Source: Puccinia triticina (Eukaryota > Basidiomycota > Pucciniomycetes > Pucciniales > Pucciniaceae). From it: 64,000 nucleotides of DNA. How positions within the stretch are numbered: position 1 is the stretch's first letter; each line of letters opens with the position of its first letter. The notes below the pieces were generated by a model. That model had not been told where the DNA came from and did no database searches. It worked only from the letters and a program-made list of their open reading frames with translations. Below are positions 33,636-44,536 of this stretch, one piece after another. The position numbers and the translations under genes are program-made. Where the stretch lies: the NCBI RefSeq assembly GCF_026914185.1, contig NC_070566.1, forward strand, positions 3,410,001-3,474,000. The letters are read 5' to 3'.

Positions 33636-34290
33636 ACGCCTGCCGGCCTTTGATTCAACCAGGCAGCCAGCCTACCATCCCCCAAGGGAGCCACCTCATG
33701 ATGGCGATGACAGACTGCGGGCCGGCATGTTGTGGGTGGGTATCATTGCCTCATGAGGTCTGGGCATGACATACTGCGGGCTGCCAAATCTGTGAGTCCA
33801 ATTGCGTCAAATTGCACGCATTGCTGGTGGATCACGAGGGTCACCTGAGGCTGTGGGAAGCACCGACCGTGGCTGAGCTGATCCGCCGTATGTGATAGAG
33901 ATCTGGCCCCCCCAACGTTTATTGAACTGGTCTCTCCACGTCTCCACGTTCACGGGTGGGAAGCAAGCTGGGCCCTGGCTGATGTGATAGGGGTCTGGTC
34001 CGCCCGACATTTATCTCTCCACGCACTACAGCCATTGGAATGGATTTCCAGCCCTATTTAGCCCTCTGTAGCAGCAAACAGGTCAAGTGAGTGAGATGTG
34101 GAGGACAGACATGTTTGTATTGTTTGCGAAGGGCATTTTGGCTAGCAGGCACAAAAATATATTTGGAGGAGACAACCACTATGCTATTCAATGACCAAGC
34201 CGCTATGAGCAAAATTGAGAAAGCCGGTGGAGAAGACGGAAAACCAACAACCGGGCCATAGCAAAAAAAACAATGCGGATGAATGATGAA

Positions 34291-35505
34291 TCATTCACAA
34301 AAATGGTATTCCTGAAGGTCTGGCTCATCCAACGTGTCGGGGCAAAGGTATCCAGCGTGCCTGAAGAGTTTCTGACAGAGACGGGCCAAAATAACTTGAT
34401 ATGCGGTCCGTTCAATCTCCCACTTGGGGTCTGCGGCCTGGACAAGGGCTTGAGAGCGTCGCAGATCTGACTTGACCTGTGAAAAACACAGCTCGATGGG
34501 ATTGAGCTCTGGGGTATAGGTTGGCAGAAAAACCAACTTCACCCCTGCACATTGACACAATTCCTTGATTCGGTCGCCAATGTGTATTTTCGCATTATCG
34601 AGCACGAGGATCGAGTTGTTATCAGGGTAACGGTTCATGCGAGGAAGCTATGTACAGAGGTTGAATGCAAGTACCACCTCAATAGAAATACCCCAAATGA
34701 GACGTCAAGTGAGAGTTGACTCACCAGTGAATACTTCAAGAAGTGCGCAAAATTGCGACCCTTGACATTCTCATCGGTCACAGTCACCTCAAGTAGTCCG
34801 TTGAAACCAATTGCCGGTATCAGTGTGAAGCGCGTTGCATGTGGGTCGCTGATTGTCCTATTGGCCTCATTCCCCTTTGTAGAACAAGAGTATGTTCGCA
34901 GCAGGTCCTTTGAGAAAATCGAAGATTCATCTAGAGATAGACAGGAGTGGTGACCACATTATCAGCAGAGAAACTGATATGCAAATCAAATGAGGAGTAC
35001 ATGCCACATAAAACTGACCGCTAAAGACCAGATACTCGGCAGGCACGGTTGCCATCCTTTCAATGAACTCGTGCTTGGCCACCAGAGATTTCTTGATGTT
35101 GACCGTGTTTGCCTTCTTCAACGTGACCTCCATGTCTTCAATGAGGTTGCGGTGGAGCGTAGTGAGACTCAAAAGGGTGTCAGTTTCGTCGTAAAGCCGT
35201 TCCTGTAACTCATCCAAAAACAACCCCGGCTCAGAACAAAGGAGCTCTTTGATAAAAACCTGGTCTTCAGTAGTGAGCAAACGAGTCGGCCCCTTCTGCT
35301 CGTATTGGGAAGGATCTCGAATGACTCTTTGAGTGACACGGTAGAGCTCAATCCAACAATTGAAAGATTGTCGGGAGATCAAAAACCCTAGCGCTTCACA
35401 GATGGCCAACCTGGAGTATGATTGTGCAATCATCCGGACGGTTGCAATTTTGGTGCCAGGGTCGTATTTCCGATATCCCATTTTGGTCAGTGGTTCGGCC
35501 GCCAA
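34291..35505 (-). CDS. IS630/Tc1-mariner transposase, DD34E, intact
   Basis: Exons 35019-35505, 34725-34930 and 34291-34647 sum to 1050 nt and 349 residues with no stop or frame break. The N-terminal half has helix-turn-helix features (RMIAQSYSRLAICEALGF, then DELQERLYDETDTLLSLTTLHRNL). The catalytic core has the first Asp in VFSDESSIF (the codon is created across intron 1), the second in ILVLDNAKIH and the Glu in YTPELNPIELCFSQVK. 34 residues separate the second Asp and the Glu. It ends about 380 bp inside the right TIR. Intactness contrasts with the other DNA transposases in the window and suggests recent activity. Confidence 0.92.
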
Positions 35506-35861
35506 GAGATTGGAATGGGCTTGGAGGCTGGCTTCGCTGGCGCCGGGCTATGGGCTGGGGGGGGGGGGACGAATAGGGGTGGTGCTGGGATATTGCTTGC
35601 TGGAGGGGCTGGCTGCCGAATAAGCTCAAATGGGCTGTGGGGATTGCTGGTGGGGTTTGGTGCTCTTTGGCCATGCCACCGTCATGTGATGGATGAAGCC
35701 GTGCTGTGCATTCCAGGCCAACCTTATTGCTGAAGTGTGGGATCTGCAACACCCTGCAGATCCGCAGCCCAGCTGACCAAAGCTGGCCAAGTTGGTAAAA
35801 TTTGGAAAATCCGGATTTTCACCCTACTATTTCCATAACGAAGTAAAATATTTTTGATTTG

Positions 35862-35886
35862 TGTCCAAGCTTCTTGAAAAAGACAA
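35862..35886 (-). repeat. Right terminal inverted repeat of the Tc1-like element
   Basis: Inverse complement of 28900-28924, 25 of 25 positions, followed by TA at 35887-35888. Confidence 0.85.
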
Positions 35887-35903
35887 TACATCAAGTCTTG
35901 ATC

Positions 35904-36005
35904 GAACTTAACACAAGTACCTCGCTGCTGCGGGCATCTGGTCTTGCGAAGCAAGCCTCCAATAGCCCTCGGCAGGAGGGACTTGCGCGCTATCCCTTTC
36001 GCAGA
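35904..36005. repeat. AACTTAA/AAGTCCC-family repeat
   Basis: GAACTTAACACAAGTACCTC leads into AAGCAAGCCTCCAA and ends GGCAGGAGGGACTTGCGC. It is the inverse of the block at 37485-37580, with most positions shared. Confidence 0.55.
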
Positions 36006-36142
36006 GCCTAGAATTTGAGTTTGGCTGGGTGGTTTTTTCAAACCATCACAGTTCCCACCCCTCACAACATTAAACCTTAAAGATTTGCTTGGCACAAAGC
36101 CTTGCTTCTTGTGCTTCATCCCACACAATCTGAGTTATGTTA

Positions 36143-36552
36143 TTGTCTTTTTCAAGAAGCTTGGACAGGCTTGGACCCTTTCAATATTTTTTGTTTGGGT
36201 GGATCCTTGCAGATCCCATATTTTTCTTATATAATTCTTGACAGGTGTCAGATGCGGCCCAAGGCTAACTCTCACCCCAGAGCCATCATCCTCCAGAAGA
36301 AAGTCAAGGAGTTGACTTCAGTAAAAAGCAAGTTCAAATTTGGAACCAGGGCTTAAAGAACACCCCTCCTGCCCCCCTCATGTTGCTGGACCCTGAACGG
36401 AGGGGCCAACGAAGCCCGGGATCGTTATGCCAACTACAAGGACAAGAGAGATGTGGGATAATTGAATCCAAAGTTAATCTTGAATATGAAAATAAAGCCA
36501 TACAATGAAACAAAAAAAATCAAAAATTGTCCAAGCTTCTTGAAAAACATAA
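36143..36552. mobile_element. 410-bp non-autonomous relative (MITE) of the Tc1-like element
   Basis: The left end has the same 25-bp repeat as the 7-kb element. The right end is the inverse with a few changes at the tip (ATAAT in place of ACAAT). TA flanks both sides (36141-36142 and 36553-36554). There is no coding capacity; the subterminal AATATTTTTT stretch is shared. Confidence 0.8.
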
Positions 36553-36876
36553 TACACCATTTCTTCAAGGTTAAATAAATGATCAAAGTGTTATAAAATC
36601 TTGGAGCTTACTGAAGTCAAGTAACAGAAGAGATGTGTGCTCAATGAAATATGAATATTTTTCTTTTGACTTACAGTTCATTTTCACGGCCGCATAAACC
36701 AGTGTATACACACTCAAAAAGCTCATCCACCCAATCACTCTCAACAATCAGCAACACCAATCACTCTCATAAACCGGCAACACTAATCCCAGCCAAGAAT
36801 CCAGTCTACCCTTGCCCACCATGACTCAACCAGCACCAAATCCCAACCCAATTCCTCCAGACCTCCATTTTGAACA

Positions 36877-37170
36877 TCAGAAAATTTTCTTGCTGTAGCG
36901 CTCTTTTGCACAGCGCTCAATCAACGCACGCAAGTCAATGTCACTAAGCTTGGTGATCCACTTAGGCAAGGTGAGTGCGGTCTTCTTTCCATTTGAAGGA
37001 TCCGGCCACAGATTCAGTTTGTCCCTTGTTTTGGCAACATCTGATCTTGATTCTCTGTCAGACATGACCGGCCATGGCTGCAGGCAATGATTAGTTATGT
37101 TGATGGTGTAGTTGTATGAGCCAATCTCCCTCAATCTCACTATTGATGATCTACATATGCACATGTTCAC
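36877..37170 (-). CDS. Unrecognised coding-like fragment
   Basis: A 97-residue minus-strand frame with even composition and an Asp/Lys-rich C-terminal half (LTLPKWITKLSDIDLRALIE). I recognise no family and no flanking exons. It could be a relic of an expanded rust gene family or chance. Confidence 0.3.
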   Translation of the reverse strand: MNMCICRSSIVRLREIGSYNYTINITNHCLQPWPVMSDRESRSDVAKTRDKLNLWPDPSNGKKTALTLPKWITKLSDIDLRALIERCAKERYSKKIF

Positions 37171-37484
37171 TACTGAGCACGGTCCTCAAACTAGCTTCAT
37201 GTGAAACAAGCTATGTATTACTTTGAGGGTCCGTGCTCTTGTGCTGTAATGAATCTCTGCAATTCAGGCTTACAGAGTCAGTAGCACTCTTGAACATATT
37301 TTGTATTGTATAATTTTTCAGGATTTCCATGAGTCCGTAATTAATAGAGAAAAAAATACAAGCCTCAGCGCTTGCATGTTGGGCTCATCTGGAGCAAAAA
37401 AATAATAATACAAGTTCTTGTAGAATGACAGAGATACACAAGGAAAAGTGAAAAGAGGGGTGAAAATCCCATTCTCCGTGCGCC

Positions 37485-37580
37485 AGGATGGGGAGGTGCG
37501 GTATAAGTCCCTCCTGCCGAGGGCTGTTGGAGGCTTGCTTTGCGAGTCGCAGCAGCGAGGGACTTTGTCGAGTTCGAGTC
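37485..37580. repeat. AACTTAA/AAGTCCC-family repeat, inverse orientation
   Basis: AAGTCCCTCCTGCCGAGGGC and GCTTGCTTTGCGAGTCGCAG form the inverse of the block at 35904-36005. Confidence 0.55.
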
Positions 37581-37625
37581 TTGATCTGAAAGTTGGATGG
37601 GTGCATATAATGTCAAAAAATATTT

Positions 37626-37826
37626 TGTTGAGATGGTGAAGCCTGTTTAGTAGTCCTTGTATGCTTGTATGTAGATATGCTTCTACCAAGTAGCCCATCA
37701 CTACTGCCTACCGGCTCCTCACTCAGTTTCTTCTTCCTCACTGAATCTATTCCATATCTTCACTGCCAAGCCCCCTTTGTGAGTATTGGTAGCCCTCTCA
37801 GTTTCAGTCCCTGGTGTCCCTCAACA
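37626..37826 (+). repeat. 5' LTR of the gag-only element
   Basis: 201 bp, same length as and nearly identical to 39018-39218. Confidence 0.9.
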
Positions 37827-37968
37827 GGTTATGAGACCCTCTTAGTCTTGCTTGGTACTTCACATCAAATCTTCTTCCACATCCTCTTGGAATCAGAATT
37901 GCACTCGCCGCTGGCCACACGACCAAGATTCTAATCACCTGATTACACTCTCAATTGTTTCAACCAGC

Positions 37969-38838
37969 ATGTCGAACTACCGAATGGTTCATAACGTTTC
38001 ATCTATACTGTCATCAATTGCAACTTTGGACGGCACTGAGGCTGTTTTTCCTTGTTGGTGGGATTGACTAGATGGCGTTCTGGGAATGCAGAACACCCTG
38101 GACATAGTGAAAGGTTCTCTTACTCGCCCTAAAGACAATAATAAAGCGGACACCTCTGAAATTTGATCGGCCAACTTCTCAAAAGGATACAACCCAAAGG
38201 AAATCGCTGCTGACTGGGATGCACTCTTGGATCTAGCTTGTCACACAATCTGGCTAACTCTCTCCGATCCTTTGTCCCAGCAATACCAAAAAGTCAAACC
38301 AGCATCTTGTTTATACTCGACTATCGTGAATGCTTATGATAAGAACACTCGAGCTTGTTGCATGCGTCTCCACAAAGCATTTTGGAATGCTTGTCACGAT
38401 CCAAACAAACCCATTGCTCTATGGATCAGTCACATACGAGTAGCTGCCGACAATCTCTTGACGGTCAAAGAACTCCCGACTGATTGTCAAATCGCCAATC
38501 ATTTAGTTGGAGGACTCGATGCCTCATGGTCAAATGTCAGAGATGCCATTGTCTACACTGCAACGGAAATGTCCCTCGACGACGTTGTTGGAGCTATGGA
38601 AGCCCATGAAGTCAGTCTCAACGGAAACAAAACAAACGATCTCCCCTCGATCTCTGCTGCCTACACCAAAAGAGTAGCCTGTTTGAACTGCGGCAAACGC
38701 GGACATTGATTGAACGAATGCCCTAAACCCAAGAACTTTGGTAAAACCAAAGCTGGTGCCGCCGCCGTTGTCAAGCTAGGCGGTTACAACTCAGGTTCTG
38801 AAGACGACAACGAAGAAGTTCATGTTGTATACGAGTAA
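37969..38838 (+). pseudogene. Gag with CCHC zinc knuckle, broken by three TGA codons
   Basis: One continuous frame of 290 codons from MSNYRMVHNVSS to HVVYE. It has a UBN2-like gag body (HTIWLTLSDPLSQQYQKV, ALWISHIRVAADNL, LVGGLDASWSNVRDAI) and a C-terminal zinc knuckle (CLNCGKRGH followed by ECPKP). Three in-frame TGA codons are at 38065-38067, 38164-38166 and 38707-38709. At least the third falls where copia-type gag normally has Trp, which fits TGG-to-TGA changes. An acidic tail follows the knuckle. Confidence 0.85.
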
Positions 38839-39017
38839 CTGATCCTTGTGAAGCTATCATTTTTTTTATACTTTCTTAGTACACTATACATAAATACTTA
38901 GCCTACCCCATGGTGATTCCACTACTATTAGTATACTTTTACTTATGTTAGTACAATCACCATTTTATGATATATTTAGTAGTGCTGAAATATGCCTTGG
39001 TTATCAGTAAGGGGGGA

Positions 39018-39218
39018 TGTTGAGATGGTGAAGCCTGTTTAGTAGTCCTTGTATGCTTGTATGTAGATATGCTTCTACCAAGTAGCCCATCACTACTGCC
39101 TACCGGTTCCTCACTCAATTTCTTCTTCCTCACTGAATCTAATCCATATCTTCACTGCCAAGCCCCCTTCGTGAGTATTGGTAGCCCTCTCAGTTTCAGT
39201 CCCTGGTGTCCCTCAACA
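39018..39218 (+). repeat. 3' LTR of the gag-only element
   Basis: Matches the 5' LTR with only a handful of differences. It is preceded by a short purine tract. Confidence 0.9.
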
Positions 39219-39226
39219 TATTTATC

Positions 39227-39433
39227 AGTGGAGGACTTCCCGTTGAGTCTGGGAGCCTCCCAGATCTCAATTTACACACCCAAATTCTTAATTTTTGACA
39301 AAAAGGGAAATGTTTTCCTAGCCCTACAGTTCATTACTTTCACGTGCACTGGTTGAGTTTTTGATAGGTGTCTTAATTTAGGATTTAGAGAGGCATCTAG
39401 AGCTCTCTAAATGATGACGGGAAGTCATCCAGT
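39227..39433. mobile_element. Small MITE, AGTGGAGGACTTCC family, copy 4
   Basis: Inverted ends AGTGGAGGACTTCCCGT and ACGGGAAGTCATCCAGT. The interior matches the copy at 25655-25844. The gag-only retrotransposon inserted just beside its left end. Confidence 0.75.
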
Positions 39434-39714
39434 AGAGGATGATGAGATTGCAGCTTGATAAGTTTCAGTGTGATTTTTGATGACAAAAGCTAATTTCCAG
39501 TTTTGCCCCGGTTTTGGTTTTGCCCTGGTTTTAGGTTTGCCCCGGTTTTTTCACCTGGGTTTCGGTCTTCGCGAGGATTTAGTTTTCATGCCAAGCCCAA
39601 CCAGGTCTTCTCCCTCTCGACCATCCACCACCACGACTGAAGCACCCAGCAACTCACACCGAACCCATCCAACAAACGAACTCCCAACCCTCCAAGACCC
39701 CCAAACCAACACCC

Positions 39715-41563
39715 ATGACGCTCTTCAACCGCAAATCAAACCAAAACTCCGACCCAAACAATAACACCACCGCCGAGGACAAACAGAAATGGTCGAGAAG
39801 GCCGGCCAGTTGAGTTCCTGTCCTGCATATTGCGATTCCTTCACCGCCTCTGTTGATTTTCTCAGTTTCTCAGAACAGCCGTCAGGATCCAATCTACTCT
39901 CATCAGAGACCATTTGATCTTTATCCATTGACATTTTACCATTCATAACTCCAAACACCACAGATACCGCATTCAAGCAACAACGTCTCAAGGCTTGGCA
40001 ACCAATCCTCACACCCAAAACTGTCTTGCCGATCTTCTTCTTGATTGGAATCACGTTTGCTCCCATCGGCGGTCTTCTATTGTGGGGTAGCTCTAAAGTC
40101 AGTCTATCCTCTCTCGAATCATCAGCCCACCACACTACCCTCACCTCAAACGAGCACTCTTCTCAACCACTCTTCGCACCTCATACTCACTCACTACACG
40201 TGCGCTCTTCTCTTCTGCGATCAGGTTAACGAATTCACGATTGACTACACCAATTGTGATATCGATGCGCCTCAAGTTCCAGCTGGTGGCGACACGAACA
40301 ACGGATTCCAAAATCTTCCATCTGATAAATATGGTTACCATTTCTCCAATTCCGATGCCCCAGTTCCCTCACCACCATCATGGCTTTTCATCAACAACCA
40401 GTGAGGCATCTTTCTCCTTTGCTAGAAAAGAACAAGAAGATTCAAATTGCTGATCATGTCACGATTATGAAACAAACAAAAAAAACAGGGCGAATCAAAA
40501 CGTCTCTCTGCGTTCACTGTGTCGACTGACTTTCCAACTGCCAACTCCTCTAGACCCGCCCGTGTTCATGTACTACAAGCTCACTAACTACTACCAAAAC
40601 CATCGTCGATACGTCAAATCCCTATCAATCGACCAATTCAAGGGCAAGAAAGTTCCGATTGAGAAACTGGACCGAGACGACCAATGCAAACCGGTCGCAC
40701 GATCGCCATCCAACCCCAATATCCCCATTTACCCCTGTGGCTTGATAGCCAACAGTTACTTCAACGATACTTTCCTCTCGCCCATCCTCCTCAACCCCCC
40801 GAACTCCAACTCAAATAGCATGATTTACCAAATGTCTGAAAAAGGAATCGCTTGGGAAGGAGAATCAGAAAAATATAAACCGACCCAGTACACTAACTCC
40901 CAAGTCGCCCCTCCCCCCTTCTGGGCCAACCGCTATCCCAACGGCTATACTGATCAAAACCCGATACCCAACTTGGCGGCAGATGAACATTTTATGGTTT
41001 GGATGCGCACCGCTGGTCTGCCTACTTTCCGAAAGCTGTATTTCAGGTTGGTCTTACAGTCGAGTACGAGTGGCGTCGAAAAGAGCTGACCACATTGAAT
41101 CATTGGTTTTTTTTTTTTAGACAAGACACTGATCGCATGTTAGCGGGAACCTACATCATGGACATCTACATGAGTCAGTTTCGCATTTTCTTCTCCTTTT
41201 TTGTTTCTGGATCTATTGGAATCCTGGCTTACAATCTTGTCGGCAAGCAGATTACCCAGTCCGACCGTTTGGAGGCACGAAATCGATCGTCTTTTCCACA
41301 GTCAGCTTCATTGGAGGAAGGAATCCATTCTTGGGGGTTGCGTACTTGGTGGTCGGCTCCTTCTGCTTCCTCATTGGGATCATCTTGAGCGTCCGTCATT
41401 TGGTGAAGCCCAGGCGATTGGGAGACATGAAATATCTTTCGTGAGTCATCCTTTCTCGGTCCTTTTTCCGTTCGATTACCAGCGATCCAGTCACGAACAC
41501 CCATCGCTGATTTTTTCTTTGTCCGGTCTTGGTTTTAGATGGAATAAACCTAAATCGAAGTGA
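39715..41563 (+). CDS. CDC50/Lem3-family beta subunit of P4-ATPase flippases
   Basis: CDC50 proteins bind P4-ATPases, carry them out of the ER and are needed for flipping phospholipids to the cytosolic leaflet. Seven exons (39715-39808, 39964-40097, 40225-40400, 40489-41046, 41121-41173, 41251-41440, 41539-41563) sum to 1230 nt and 409 residues in frame. Order: cytosolic N-terminus; [16 protein letters not shown] (family hallmark); first membrane segment (about 51-73, [20 protein letters not shown]); lumenal [72 protein letters not shown]; second membrane segment (about 365-387); and tail WNKPKSK. Neighbour downstream is a carrier gene on the same strand. Confidence 0.95.
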
Positions 41564-42130
41564 CCTTTTTAAACTACCTGCATCCCCGAAGATTTCCTTC
41601 CTTCCTTTCACATGTGCCACCTTGAATCATTATCATTCTTCATAAACTCACCCAAATTTGACTATTTCATGGAGGGACCGGATTTGTACACCGTTTGTTC
41701 ATTAGTGCCTTTATTTCTCCCTTCCCTTTGCTATGAGCTCGACCTTTAAACAAAGCGTTCCACTGTGAATACTTACTGGACTCTAGATCCCATGTGGCAT
41801 GAATCAACAGCACATTCACATAACTGCTTTTTTTGTTTTATTTTTGATGTTCATCTCTTTTTATGTTATTCATACGCATCTGTGTTTCATCTTTGTAAAA
41901 TTTGTCTGCTGTTGAAAAGTTTGGTCTGCGTTCTGAGGAGCGAGTTGTCTGCGGCGAATCATGTAGTTGGTAGATCTGGCAATAGAGTAACCTGCGCTGG
42001 ACTCGAGCGGATACAGCGGATGTCAGTGCTGATCCCTCGTCCGTTTCACGGATCATGCGCGACCCGTCGGATCCACCTGAGGTCGCGGCAGTAAGTACCC
42101 CCGCCGTGTAGTACCCAGTTTCATACCAAA
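41564..42130. promoter_or_regulatory. Intergenic between CDC50 and carrier genes
   Basis: About 570 bp. A possible short upstream exon with ATG lies at 42055 (MRDPSDPPEVAA then GTAAGT), but the implied intron would be only 35 nt, so I did not use it. Confidence 0.3.
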
Positions 42131-43379
42131 ATGATTCCGACCGAGGAGACTCGAATTTTACTCCCAGATCCTCAGCTAACATCTCAAAGACATCCACTGA
42201 AAGATGTTGCCTACGGATCCGTAAGCACCCTTTTTCTCCCAATCTATAATCGTGAGGTTTCTAGCAGAAAGTCAGCTTCAACCAAAAATGAATCTGTCCT
42301 TGAAGCAACTGACGAGGAATAACCGTTTGATTTCAGCTTGCGGGTATCTGCTCAAAGCTTTTTGAACATCCGTTTGACCTTGTTAAAGTTCGGCTTCAAA
42401 GCCAGCCGCTTCATCTACCGAGTCGATACCATGGGCCCTTGGATTGTTTTCGACAGACGGTAGCACAAGAAGGGTTTAGAGGTTTGTATCGCGTTGGTCA
42501 CCCCTTCAAAAACAGCTTACTTTCTCACTACTTAAACAGCCCAGTTCCAGAGTAATCTTTCTGTCGGTCTGAAGCTGACCGATCGCGTTGGTTTAGGGAG
42601 TTAGCATGCCAGTTGTTGGCGCAATGGCTGAGAATGCTACGCTCTTTCTAGTGTACGGCCAAGTCCAACAGCTCATCCGACGACTCGCGTTTCCGGAGCA
42701 GGCACACAAAAGAAGACCACCCCCGTTACCATTACCATACGTAGCACTATCGGCAGCATGTGGAGGAGCTATGGCCAGTTTCATCTTGACCCCGATCGAA
42801 TTAGTCAAGTGTAAGATGCAAGTACAACAGATCGGAGCGACGAAAGAGAATCCTAAGCGATTAGCTGGCCCGGTGGCAATCGTCCGATCGGTAATCAAGA
42901 AGGAAGGAATCAGCGGACTTTGGCTGGGACAGACCGGAACTCTACTCAGAGAGACCGGCGGCTCGGCGATTTGGTTCTGTACCTTCGAATCCGTTGCAGC
43001 TCTCTTTGTCGCTCGTCGTCAAGAATCAGTACTTGAGCCCTCGAAACTACTCTCCAAAGACGATCTCTCCTCGCCCGAACTGATGATCTCAGGCGCGACC
43101 GCCGGGATCTTCTACAACTTTGTCTTTTTTCCCGCCGATTCGATCAAAAGCACTATGCAGACTGCCTCAGAGCTCGCCCAACCGGATCATCTGCCCAAAT
43201 CCCTCGCCTCCAACCAACAATCCCCTCGTATCAGCTTCCTAGATGTAGGCCGTCAGATTATTAAAACCAGAGGCTGGAAGGGCCTCTATGCCGGTTGCGG
43301 AATCACTTGTCTACGTAGTGCTCCTAGTTCTGCTTTGATTTTTTGGATAGTCAGTCGACTCGAAAGTCGATTTGGTTGA
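42131..43379 (+). CDS. Mitochondrial carrier, ornithine/ARG11-like
   Basis: A six-helix inner-membrane carrier; ARG11-type members export ornithine from the matrix for arginine synthesis. Exons 42131-42220, 42337-42492 and 42597-43379 give 342 residues in frame. The three signature repeats are present: [10 protein letters not shown] (about residue 42), [10 protein letters not shown] (about 148) and [10 protein letters not shown] (about 261). The second matches the ARG11/ORC style ([13 protein letters not shown]), and [15 protein letters not shown] is also typical. The substrate is inferred from this likeness. The start ATG gives a short N-terminus before [10 protein letters not shown], the usual beginning of the fold. 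Confidence 0.9.
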
Positions 43380-44528
43380 CTACTTGATTATCGCTCTCTT
43401 GTTGTTGTTCTTGGAAAAATATATACATGTTTATAAATACCAAGATCTGTTTTTACTCTACGCACAATCCAACGAAGACACCTCCCGGCAGGATAATGTG
43501 TCTAGAAAGCTTACCCCGTCTCCCACATATGGACTATAAGCTGATTTTCATCGGCAAGATATTGCACTCTTACAACCTGGACCTGAAAATGCTTCTCCAA
43601 GCTTATCTTCCGCACGAAGACCCAAAAATAAAATCTAATCAACGGTGTTGGGGGGCGCTGGTTGGATAGCCGACAGTAAAAGATATTTTTGATGCCATCA
43701 AGCAACTTGTTCATCACACTACTGAAGGCAAGACTCGTTTGCCATCATCCCTGTTGGTGGTTTCCGTGGCCGTGCAGTTGTCCAAAAAAGATGAAATCCT
43801 CCTCTGAGATTACTTTACTCTTCTTATCGACCAAGATCTAATGTTGTTTTTTTGGGTCTCATTATGTTCCCTCTGTTTTTGATGCCTCAGCGCTGAGATC
43901 ACAGATCATGTAGGCTTGATAAAGCTTGGTAGTTTCGGTTGGCATCCAACAGGGTTGGGTCAGTGCGCTATGCAGATACAAGATGAATCCTGAATGAAAA
44001 GCAGTGATCATGTGCTCAACTTCACCATTAATCTGCTTTTTATTCTGATTTTCAAAATATTTTTTGAAAGATAGTTCAACCAGATACCTGAAAAGTAAAA
44101 TATCTGATAATTTTGGTCAGAGGAATGTCCTTCAGGAAAAGTGGTTCTTCTCAGTAAGGGTTGAGAAGTGACTCCGTAATGAGGAATATAACAATCAGCA
44201 TGGTCAATTGTCCGGTTCTCTCACGCAAAAAAACCTGATAAGTCATGAGTCCCTCCGGCAAAGCCTCAGGCAAGGGGGGCTTGAGTTAAGTTTGCTTGAG
44301 GCGCCGAATTACTTGGCTTTAATCAGAAACATGTTGTTGGTAGATATATACTTTGAGATTCAAATGGCTCAGTGCAGGTTGTAACCAAACATCTGTCTGA
44401 CGGAGATGTACATATTGATGCAGAACACCACTCACGTTCTGCAACAACAGGAGCAAGCTAAGTGCTCAAATACACATACACCTTCCTTTTTTGTTCTTGA
44501 AAGATTCACCGAAGGGGCACCACTTCAT
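43380..44528. other. Intergenic, no firm gene
   Basis: AT-rich. Plus-strand frames around 43427-43800 look weakly coding but have no domain and no consistent splice sites. A short AAGTCCC-type relic (GAGTCCCTCCGGC...GGCTTGAGTTAAGTT) is at 44250-44300. Confidence 0.35.
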
Positions 44529-44536
44529 CCACTACC

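Larger units (their letters stand above)
28900..35886 (-). mobile_element. Cargo-bearing IS630/Tc1-mariner-like transposon (6987 bp)
   Basis: Both ends carry the same perfect 25-bp inverted repeat beginning TTGTCTTTTTCAAGAAGC (28900-28924 and inverse at 35862-35886). Each end is directly flanked by TA (28898-28899 and 35887-35888), the target duplication of the IS630/Tc1/mariner superfamily. Inside are an intact DD34E transposase near the right end and two further multi-exon genes, one on each strand. The superfamily normally has elements of 1-3 kb with one gene, so a 7-kb element with two passengers is unusual. A 410-bp relative with the same ends is at 36143-36552. That these ends were moved by this transposase is an inference. 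Confidence 0.7.
37626..39218 (+). mobile_element. Gag-only LTR retrotransposon (1593 bp, Ty1/copia type)
   Basis: Two 201-bp LTRs (37626-37826 and 39018-39218), TGTTGAG...CTCAACA, are almost identical. The 5-bp duplication TATTT flanks the element (37621-37625 and 39219-39223). The sequence after the 5' LTR, GGTTATGAGACCC, is complementary to an initiator-Met tRNA anticodon loop, as in copia half-tRNA priming. A polypurine tract AAGGGGGGA precedes the 3' LTR. Only a gag gene lies between, so it must use enzymes supplied by another element. Confidence 0.9.

Noticed and set aside
42055..42090. Upstream coding exon for the carrier gene starting MRDPSDPPEVAA
   Set aside because: It would need a 35-nt intron and the reading frame meets a stop otherwise. 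The ATG at 42131 gives a normal-length carrier.
43427..43669. Small plus-strand gene of 80 residues after the carrier
   Set aside because: No family resemblance, no splice partners, and it starts in an AT-rich 3' region.
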